The notes beneath the pieces are model-generated. The model saw nothing but the letters and a program-made list of their open reading frames with translations. It was not told the DNA's origin and made no database searches. 11,025 nucleotides of DNA. Source: Desulfosarcina sp. Lineage in GTDB: Bacteria > Desulfobacterota > Desulfobacteria > Desulfobacterales > Desulfosarcinaceae. Positions 1 to 6,003 of the stretch are shown piece after piece. The stretch's first letter is position 1. The number at the start of each line of letters is the position of its first letter. Made by a program: the position numbers and the translations under genes. The stretch spans positions 1 through 11,025 of the forward strand of contig JAGTUY010000387.1 of the NCBI GenBank assembly GCA_018224455.1, written 5' to 3'.

Positions 1-47
1 TGGGTCCGAAGGTAGATTGATTGGAGGGGGGACTATAAAACCTCAGA

Positions 48-194
48 TAGTGCCGTTTCAGAATTGGTAGATTTTGGTCCAGGCCAAGGCCGCAGCGAGG
101 TTGAAACCGCAGGCGTAGCCCAGCTACGTCGAGGATTTCCACATCGCGAGAACACCGGCCCGGGCCAAAAGATGCCGATTCTGAAATGGTGCTA
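48..194. repeat. Foldback (MITE-like) element with 38-base inverted arms and nested stems
   Basis: Bases 48-85 pair with 157-194. Of 38 positions, 29 are Watson-Crick, 6 are G-T (51, 52, 55, 65, 68, 78) and 3 are mismatched (70, 71, 81). The fold continues inward: 88-89 with 155-156, 95-101 with 141-147 (one mismatch), 103-108 with 133-139 (one bulged base), and an apical hairpin 112-119 with 123-130 around a 3-base loop. The outer ends are TAG and CTA, so a TA dinucleotide flanks the arms, as expected for elements inserting at TA (IS630/mariner type). No open reading frame of interest lies inside, so any mobility would need a transposase acting in trans. The last three bases are the stop codon of the upstream ATPase gene. 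It could instead be a structured RNA or a bidirectional terminator. The inverted structure is certain; the class is inferred. Confidence 0.8.
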
Positions 195-2504
195 CTTGAT
201 GCAGACCTTCCTCACCTCCAACAAATCGCAATGCCCCTGAAAAACCTTTTCGATGCCGTCCTGCTTCAGGGTGGTCATGCCGTCAAAAATGGCCTGCCCA
301 CGGATTTTTGCCATTTCGGCCTTGGTCTGGATCAACTTTTTGATATCATCGGTACCCATGAGCAGTTCATGGATGCCCATGCGGCCGCGGTACCCGGTGT
401 TGCTGCACAAGTCGCACCCTTCCGGTTTAGCCAGCTTCAGCTCGTCGGTATAGGGGATGTTCAGATTTTTCTCGAAATCCTCTTTCCCGTATTCTCGGAC
501 CAGTTCGTCGTATTCCTCCTGACTGGGGTGAAAATTGCGTTTGCAGGTTTTGCAAAGGGTCCTGACGAGCCGCTGGGCCAGGATGCACAGGATGGCATCG
601 GCAAAGTTGAAGGGGTCCATACCCATATCCAGCAAACGGGTAATGCTTTCCGGCGCGCTGTTGGTGTGCAGGGTGGAAAAGACCAGGTGGCCGGTCAGGG
701 AGGCCTCGATGCCAATGGAGGTTGTCTCCTTGTCACGCATTTCACCCACCATGATCACGTCCGGGTCGGCACGCAGAAAGGCCCGCATGGCCGCAGCAAA
801 ATCGAACCCGATTTTGGGTTTCACCTGCACCTGGCGAAGCCCGCGCTGGGTGATTTCGACCGGGTCTTCCGCGGTCCAGATTTTGGTTTCGGTCTTGTTG
901 ATAAAACTCAAGGCCGAATGCAAGGTGGTGGTTTTTCCGGAACCGGTGGGCCCGCAGACAAAGATCAGCCCATAGGGCTTGGTGATCACGCTGATAAAGT
1001 TTTTGTAATTGGGTTTGGAAAAACCCATCTTGTCCAGGGGGATGGGCTCGCCGGCCGCCAGGAGGCGCATGACCACGTCCTCCAGCCCACCCTGGGTGGG
1101 GATGGTGGCCACACGCAGTTCGATGTCCTTGCCGCCGTATTTTTTAAACTTGATCTTGCCGTCCTGGGGCAACCGCCGTTCGGCGATGTCCAGGTCGGAC
1201 ATGATCTTGATTCGGGAGACCACCGCGGCTTTGTATGAAAAGGGGATGGTCTGGTAGACGGTGCACGAACCATCCACCCGGATGCGGACCTGGGTGTTCT
1301 GCTTGCCGGGATAGGGTTCGATATGGATATCCGATGCGCCGCGGCTGTGGGCGTCCAGGATGATCTTGTTGACCAGTTGGACCACGGCGCTGTCCTCATC
1401 GCCGATGCTGGACTCGGCCTCTTCCACCTCTTCGGATTCCACCTGAAGCTGGGAGAGGATATCGTCGATCTCCGCCAGCTCTTTTTCATCCTGGGTGAAG
1501 AGCTTGATGAAATCGAGGATGTCCTGTTTGAGGCTGACGTAAAAGCTGACCGGACGACCCGGAAAAAGCGCCTTGATCTCGTCGATCTTTTTCAGATCGT
1601 AGGGGTTGTCGACGGCGATGACGACCTTGTTGCCGTCCGACTTCAGGGGCACCCAGATGTTGTTTCTCATGAAGGGCACCTTCAGGCCAGTCATGAGGTC
1701 GCCGGGGATCGGATAGCTGGTGTTGTATTCGATGAAGCTGGTCTTGTAGTACTTTTCCAGCGCGCTGCCGATCTCCTTTTTGGGGATCTTGTAATCCTTC
1801 ATCAATACCGCGGAAACCGGTTCTTTGCGCTGGGCGGCGCCGGCAATGGCCTGGGACAGCTCCTTTTGGGTGAGCAGGTGATTTTCCAGCAAAAAGTCGT
1901 ATTTGTTGGTGCGGCCGCCTCTGGCGGCGATGCGCTTCTGGTTGTAAAGAGCCGTCCCCATGATCTTGGACAGCTCCAATACAGCCTTTTCCTCCGCCTC
2001 GCCAAACACACCGTCGCCTTTGCGGTTGATCAGTTCCATGGTGCCCATCAGATACTTCTGATAAACGATGGGATGGGCCAAGACCTCCTTGGTTCGATAA
2101 CCGGTCCGCCGGTCCCAGCTGGAATCGAACTGGAGATCAGCGGCGATGGCGGTCAACTCCTTCTGGTCATATGCGTCCTTGATGTTCACCAGGGTCTGCT
2201 TCAACGCAGAATACCCGGCAATGCTGGTCTGAGCCACGGGTATCCGGATTTCGGCCACCTCGCTGCCCGATTTGAAACGGGAGACCAGTTCCCGTTTGAC
2301 ACCATCCACCACATAGACGGTAATCCGGTCTGCGCCGAACAGCTCGCAGATTTCGTCCTTCAGGTTGATCAGTGCCTCACCCAGGTTATTGGCTTCGTTG
2401 AGCCGATTGCCGATCGCCTGAATCCTGGATTTATATTTGGCGTCGGACATGGTTGCAATGTCCGTATCCTCGTCAAGCGTTATCGAAATATCTGCATTGG
2501 CCAT
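192..2504 (-). CDS. GAF-domain GspE/PilB-family secretion or pilus assembly ATPase
   Basis: This 770-residue protein is a cytoplasmic hexameric motor ATPase of the type II secretion/type IV pilus family. An N-terminal GAF-like sensor domain spans about residues 22-190. A degenerate MshEN-like helical region follows (about 200-345), then an acidic linker rich in Glu (355-370) and the ATPase core (370-770). Visible motifs are Walker A GPTGSGKTTT (518-527), the Asp box AEDPVE (545-550), Walker B DPDVIMVGEMRD (580-591), the His box from STLHT (610-614), and a zinc-type tetracysteine site (C651, C654, C697, C700). All catalytic parts are present. The ATG at 2504 has AGGA eight bases upstream. The 73-residue membrane protein gene lies 78 bases upstream. 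No platform, pilin or other gsp/pil gene is in the window, so PilB, GspE and MshE roles cannot be told apart. The TAG stop lies in the end of the foldback repeat. Confidence 0.93.
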   Translation of the reverse strand: MANADISITLDEDTDIATMSDAKYKSRIQAIGNRLNEANNLGEALINLKDEICELFGADRITVYVVDGVKRELVSRFKSGSEVAEIRIPVAQTSIAGYSALKQTLVNIKDAYDQKELTAIAADLQFDSSWDRRTGYRTKEVLAHPIVYQKYLMGTMELINRKGDGVFGEAEEKAVLELSKIMGTALYNQKRIAARGGRTNKYDFLLENHLLTQKELSQAIAGAAQRKEPVSAVLMKDYKIPKKEIGSALEKYYKTSFIEYNTSYPIPGDLMTGLKVPFMRNNIWVPLKSDGNKVVIAVDNPYDLKKIDEIKALFPGRPVSFYVSLKQDILDFIKLFTQDEKELAEIDDILSQLQVESEEVEEAESSIGDEDSAVVQLVNKIILDAHSRGASDIHIEPYPGKQNTQVRIRVDGSCTVYQTIPFSYKAAVVSRIKIMSDLDIAERRLPQDGKIKFKKYGGKDIELRVATIPTQGGLEDVVMRLLAAGEPIPLDKMGFSKPNYKNFISVITKPYGLIFVCGPTGSGKTTTLHSALSFINKTETKIWTAEDPVEITQRGLRQVQVKPKIGFDFAAAMRAFLRADPDVIMVGEMRDKETTSIGIEASLTGHLVFSTLHTNSAPESITRLLDMGMDPFNFADAILCILAQRLVRTLCKTCKRNFHPSQEEYDELVREYGKEDFEKNLNIPYTDELKLAKPEGCDLCSNTGYRGRMGIHELLMGTDDIKKLIQTKAEMAKIRGQAIFDGMTTLKQDGIEKVFQGHCDLLEVRKVCIK

Positions 2505-2512
2505 AAGTCATA

Positions 2513-2516
2513 TCCT
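2513..2516 (-). promoter_or_regulatory. Ribosome binding site of the GspE/PilB-like gene
   Basis: AGGA on the minus strand lies eight bases before the ATG at 2504 and supports that start. Further upstream, at 2542-2551, is a perfect 10-base palindrome CCACGCGTGG. It could be an operator half-pair or chance. No convincing -35/-10 pair is seen in 2505-2582, so this gene is probably read through from the small gene before it. Confidence 0.6.
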
Positions 2517-2582
2517 GCTGTGGGTTGGGTATTGTCGTTGTCCACGCGTGGCGAAAAATAAATCATGATGGTTGAAACGGCT

Positions 2583-2804
2583 TTATTTACGGTACTGGTG
2601 GTAGAGTTTCTTGCACCCTCCTCCAATCAGAAAAAGACCCATAAAATAAAAGCAAAATCGGATAAAACCGGAAGCGGCTGCAAATCTCGGTATCTGCTCA
2701 ATGCTTGGCATTACTTGGGGGATTCGGTAGAAAACGCCCAAACCAGCCAGTATCAATGCAACCGCCCAGATGCGTTGGGCCGCGGTCACCTGTTTGTCGG
2801 CCAT
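2583..2804 (-). CDS. Small two-helix membrane protein, unknown function
   Basis: This is a 73-residue protein whose family I do not recognise. Two hydrophobic segments (about 12-28 and 47-63) are joined by a short loop containing IPQVMPSIEQIPR. A basic C-terminal tail (KKLYHQYRK) suggests a hairpin in the inner membrane with the tail in the cytoplasm. The ATG at 2804 is preceded by AGG seven bases upstream. The gene ends 78 bases before the GAF/GspE-type ATPase and no terminator is evident between them, so co-transcription is plausible. A link to the secretion or pilus machine is only a guess from position. The start codon, the ribosome site and the coherent two-helix pattern argue for a real gene. 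Confidence 0.68.
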   Translation of the reverse strand: MADKQVTAAQRIWAVALILAGLGVFYRIPQVMPSIEQIPRFAAASGFIRFCFYFMGLFLIGGGCKKLYHQYRK

Positions 2805-2885
2805 GGATAAACCTGATCTGCTGAATACCTCGGTTAAAAACGCCTAAGTAGTCGTGAATAGTCAACTATATACCACATCCGCTGT

Positions 2886-2926
2886 AAAAAAAGCATCCCA
2901 ATTTTCCCGCAGCGGCGCGCGGAAGC
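2886..2926 (-). terminator. Possible second Rho-independent terminator
   Basis: On the minus strand GCTTCC (2926-2921) can pair with GGATGC (2898-2893), with one T-T mismatch, directly before seven T (2892-2886). The loop is long (22 bases) but GC-rich and can form a small hairpin of its own. It would act as a backup to the hairpin at 2994-3023, or end a short transcript. The long loop keeps confidence low. Confidence 0.3.
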
Positions 2927-2993
2927 AACCCCGTTTAGTTTATCATCGGTCATGGGATTGGTCGACTCAAGCGATGTCGTTCTTTTTTTCAAT

Positions 2994-3023
2994 AAAAAAG
3001 GCCGGGAGGATCTCCCCACAGCC
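2994..3023 (-). terminator. Rho-independent terminator after enoyl-CoA hydratase
   Basis: On the minus strand, GGGAG and CTCCC pair around the 3-base loop ATC. An outer GGC/GCC clamp lies across a small internal loop, and six T (2999-2994) follow directly. It lies 80 bases after the hydratase stop and is the best terminator candidate in the window. The internal loop makes the stem imperfect. Confidence 0.5.
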
Positions 3024-3102
3024 TCTTTTGATGTATTCGGCCATGGGTATCAGACGAGCGATGCGTCCCCCATGGTCTGTCAGGCTTATTTGCTGATGCG
3101 CG

Positions 3103-3894
3103 CTATCCCTTGAGCGACCCTTTGAATTGCGGTTTGCGTTTTTCAATAAATGCGCGAGTCCCCTCCTTGCCGTCTTCACTGGCCATGCAAATGGCGAAGG
3201 CATCGACCTCGATCTGGCAGCCGGTGGCCAAATCCACGTTAAGGCCGCTGTTGACCGCCTGTTTGGCGGCTCTGACGGAGACCTTCCCCCTGGTGGCGAT
3301 GGTCCGGGCGGTCTTGAGCGTTTCTTCCATCAATAATTCCTGGGGGAAAACCTGGTTGACCATGCCAATCTTATCGGCTTCTGCGGCCGGGATCAACCGC
3401 CCGGTAAAAATCATCTCCTTGGCCCGGTTGCTGCCAACGAGGCGGGGCAGACGCTGGGTGCCGCCGAATCCAGGGATGATGCCCAGGGTAATTTCCGGCA
3501 GGCCGAACATGGCGTTTTCGGATGCATAAATAAAATCGCAGGCCAGAGCGATCTCGCTGCCGCCCCCCAGAGCAAAGCCGTTGACCGCGGCAATCACCGG
3601 AATGGCCAGTTCCTGGAGTCGGCCGATGATCAGCTGCCCTTTTCTGGAAAACAATTTTCCCTGCAGGGTGTTGAAGGTCGCCAGTTCGGTAATGTCCGCC
3701 CCGGCCACAAACGATTTTTCACCGGAACCGGTAAGAACAAGCACACGGATCTTCTCGTCGGCCTCAATTTCATCCAATGCTGCTGACAGTTCGTCGAGTA
3801 AATGGCCGTTCAGCGCATTTAGGGCTTTGGGGCGGTTGAAGGTGATGGTGGCAACGCCCTCCACCACATCAAAGATGATGTTTTCGAAAGCCAT
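3103..3894 (-). CDS. Short-chain enoyl-CoA hydratase (crotonase family)
   Basis: This 263-residue soluble enzyme should add water to the double bond of short-chain trans-2-enoyl-CoA (crotonyl-CoA type), as in beta-oxidation or butyrate metabolism. The length is normal for the family. Both catalytic glutamates of true hydratases are present: E114 in GGGSEIALACD and E134 in GLPEITLGIIPG. The oxyanion-hole parts are AGADI (64-68) and the glycines at 110-112. The GFGGTQRLPRLVG stretch (142-154) and the C-terminal SEDGKEGTRAFIEKRKP (239-255) are also typical. This separates it from isomerases and dehalogenases of the same fold, which usually lack one or both glutamates. The ATG at 3894 has a full AGGAGGA seven bases upstream, the strongest ribosome site in the window. 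It lies 72 bases after the amidase gene with no terminator between. No other beta-oxidation gene is nearby, so the exact substrate is open. Confidence 0.94.
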   Translation of the reverse strand: MAFENIIFDVVEGVATITFNRPKALNALNGHLLDELSAALDEIEADEKIRVLVLTGSGEKSFVAGADITELATFNTLQGKLFSRKGQLIIGRLQELAIPVIAAVNGFALGGGSEIALACDFIYASENAMFGLPEITLGIIPGFGGTQRLPRLVGSNRAKEMIFTGRLIPAAEADKIGMVNQVFPQELLMEETLKTARTIATRGKVSVRAAKQAVNSGLNVDLATGCQIEVDAFAICMASEDGKEGTRAFIEKRKPQFKGSLKG

Positions 3895-3901
3895 GGCAGA
3901 T

Positions 3902-3908
3902 TCCTCCT
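3902..3908 (-). promoter_or_regulatory. Strong ribosome binding site of enoyl-CoA hydratase
   Basis: AGGAGGA on the minus strand sits seven bases before the ATG at 3894. It suggests much higher translation of the hydratase than of its upstream neighbours mutS and amidase, whose starts lack a clear site. Confidence 0.8.
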
Positions 3909-3966
3909 GATAATATGTTGGGTGAATGATCGATGGTCGCCGGTGACAGCAGACCTGAGGCGGTTT

Positions 3967-6003
3967 TTACCCGTTTTTATCCCGTTGCGCCGATGGAAAG
4001 ATAAAGGCGGTGGGACTGGTCTCTTTGATATACTTTCGGATCCCGCGGATGATGCCGTCGCAGAGCTCCTCCTGGTATTTGGCACTGATCAGGCGCTTGC
4101 ACTCCCTGGGGTTTGAAATAAACGACGTCTCCACAAGCACCGCCGGCATCTGGGCGCCCAGAAGCACGTAAAAGGGTGCCTGCTTGACGCCTTTGCTGCG
4201 AACGTGTCCGTAAATATTTTTCAAATGCAGAACCATTTCCTGCTGAACCATGGCCGCCAGGCGGCTGGATTCACTGATTTTGGCATTCTGCATCAAATCG
4301 TTTAGGATGGTCTCCAAATCGCTGATATTTTTTGCCGATGTGGCATTTTCACGGGCGGCGACCCGAATGGCATCGTCGTCGGTGGCCAGGTTCAGGAAAA
4401 AGGTCTCAATACCGTATGCCCGCCTGTTTCTGACCGCATTGGTATGAATGGAGATGAACAGATCCGCATTCTGTGTGTTGGCGATGGCGGTGCGCTCCTC
4501 CAGCGTCAGGTAGCGGTCGGTCGTCCGGGTGAGCACCGCATCGCATTTGAGTTCGGTCTCCACTTTGCGGGCCAGTCGCTTGGCAATCTGCAGCACGACG
4601 TCCTTTTCATGAACCCCTTTCAGATACCCGGGCGCCCCATAATCCTTACCACCGTGCCCCGGATCGATGACGATGCGGCTCACCCCTAAAGCCAGTTGGC
4701 GGGCGATGGCACCAGGCGGCAATTTACCCGTAGAAGGCAGTGTGGGCAAGGTGGACGGGCCGGCGGCCTGCCGGTCTGAATCGTCCCCCCACACGTCCAA
4801 CACGATGCGAAAAGGATTTTTCAGTGAGAATATTTTATAGGTTTTAAAAGACTTGATATCCACGACGATTCGGACCGATTCACCGGTGTACTGCCCGGCC
4901 CGCGCATCGCTGAGCAATTCATCGTTGATGGGCACAAACTTCTGGATGTCCCTTCCCAGCCGGCTCTTGCTCAGGTCGATATAGAGCCGCTGGGGCTTTT
5001 TGATGGCGGGGTCTTTTTTTAGCAGCCGGTGTGAAAAACGGGTCTCCTGGTCGGCATCGATAACAATCCGTGTATAGCTGGGGTTGGACCAGAATCGCAG
5101 CCCTTGAACGGTAACCAGACCGGTTTGCCGCATTGGCGCATCCGACATGCCAGCCGCTAGAGCGTTTTGATTGCCGGCAATGATACCGGCCAGAGGGTCA
5201 TCCTCGTCATTCGTTGCAGCGGTTCCGAAAATATTTTCGGCCAGTTCAGTATGGGCTTTCTCGGCAAAGGCACTGCCTGGAAAATCGCGTTTGACCCGCT
5301 GGAAGGTTTCCATGGCCTGGTCAAGATCCGCTTCACGGCGAGACTTGTCCGACAAGCCCTTGAAGAGCAGTCCGATCATATACAGCGATTCGGCCGCATC
5401 GGGGCCACGGGTGTCCGATCGATATGCCACCTGAAAGTGATCGACACATTTTTCCCATTGATCCCGATATTTTTGTTTCTCGGCGCTGGCCATCAACCGG
5501 TCATACTCGGCATGGGCCTTCTTGAGATGCCTGGCAGCAGCCGAGTTTTCAGGTCTCGCTGACGGCCTGTCCCAATCGGCCAGCTGCGATCTGGACTTCG
5601 GGGTGTAGCGGCTCTTGGGATATCGCTGGATAACCCGTTGGAAGGCATCCACCGCTTCCTGTCGGTCGGCGTCCAGATAGGAACGGGTGTGCAGCTCCAA
5701 ATATAAGACTCCCGATTTATAGAGACCGGCGGCGGCCCAGGGCCCGGAAGGATCAAGCCGGTACACGTTCTGGTATTTCTCGATGCAGGCCAGCCACTTG
5801 TCCCGGTATTTCTGGTACCGGGCATTTTTCTTGAGCGTCGCGTAGGTCCTTTCGGCTTGATAATACTGTTGCTTGGGCGTCAGGGCCCAGGCCGGCCAGA
5901 CCATTGACCCATTGATCAGCAAGGCAAGGGCCACCAGGCGGAAAACAGTCGAACACAGAGATTTTTCAGCGAGTCGCAGCATATTCAATCGAGTATGGGT
6001 CAA
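3967..6003 (-). CDS. Periplasmic N-acetylmuramoyl-L-alanine amidase with AMIN domain and duplicated helical repeat
   Basis: This is a zinc hydrolase that cuts the bond between N-acetylmuramic acid and the L-Ala of the peptide stem. It is AmiC-like and probably acts in daughter-cell separation. The layout over 678 residues is: signal peptide ending about AWA (40), two tandem TPR-like modules (about 43-142 and 155-256), an AMIN domain (about 298-405), a Pro-rich linker, and the amidase_3 domain (about 443-660). Zinc ligands are H450 (DPGHGG), E466 (HEKD) and H520 (SIHTN), and the catalytic E625 lies in VETSFISNP. The frame opens with TTG at 6003, overlapping the mutS TGA. An in-frame ATG at 5982 (Met8) gives a neater 33-residue signal peptide. 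Neither start has a clear ribosome site, so translational coupling to mutS is likely. The helical repeats are additional to the basic AMIN-amidase_3 plan of E. coli AmiC. Confidence 0.94.
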   Translation of the reverse strand: MTHTRLNMLRLAEKSLCSTVFRLVALALLINGSMVWPAWALTPKQQYYQAERTYATLKKNARYQKYRDKWLACIEKYQNVYRLDPSGPWAAAGLYKSGVLYLELHTRSYLDADRQEAVDAFQRVIQRYPKSRYTPKSRSQLADWDRPSARPENSAAARHLKKAHAEYDRLMASAEKQKYRDQWEKCVDHFQVAYRSDTRGPDAAESLYMIGLLFKGLSDKSRREADLDQAMETFQRVKRDFPGSAFAEKAHTELAENIFGTAATNDEDDPLAGIIAGNQNALAAGMSDAPMRQTGLVTVQGLRFWSNPSYTRIVIDADQETRFSHRLLKKDPAIKKPQRLYIDLSKSRLGRDIQKFVPINDELLSDARAGQYTGESVRIVVDIKSFKTYKIFSLKNPFRIVLDVWGDDSDRQAAGPSTLPTLPSTGKLPPGAIARQLALGVSRIVIDPGHGGKDYGAPGYLKGVHEKDVVLQIAKRLARKVETELKCDAVLTRTTDRYLTLEERTAIANTQNADLFISIHTNAVRNRRAYGIETFFLNLATDDDAIRVAARENATSAKNISDLETILNDLMQNAKISESSRLAAMVQQEMVLHLKNIYGHVRSKGVKQAPFYVLLGAQMPAVLVETSFISNPRECKRLISAKYQEELCDGIIRGIRKYIKETSPTAFIFPSAQRDKNG

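Larger units (their letters stand above)
2805..3102. other. 298-base intergenic region, likely operon boundary
   Basis: No convincing gene is seen here. On the minus strand it contains two hairpins followed by T runs (2994-3023 and 2886-2926), listed separately. Between them and the small membrane protein start is an AT-rich stretch with a -10-like TATATAG (about 2866-2872) but no good -35 at normal distance. The simplest reading is the end of the upstream transcript and a promoter region for the small gene and the ATPase gene. A 25-codon frame from an ATG at 3044 lacks a ribosome site and overlaps the first hairpin, so it was not called. Confidence 0.5.

Noticed and set aside
186..1238. 350-codon open frame on the plus strand
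   Set aside because: It lies wholly opposite the ATPase gene, whose motifs prove the minus strand is coding. The translated product shows no family motif; it is a GC-driven shadow, as are the long plus frames at 1323-2561 and 6792-7559.
2542..2551. Perfect palindrome CCACGCGTGG upstream of the ATPase gene as an operator
   Set aside because: A single 10-base palindrome without a clear promoter or second copy is not enough to call a regulator site; it is only noted in the ribosome-site entry.
2967..3044. 25-codon minus-strand frame starting at 3044
   Set aside because: It has no ribosome site, overlaps the likely terminator hairpin, and its product matches nothing recognised.
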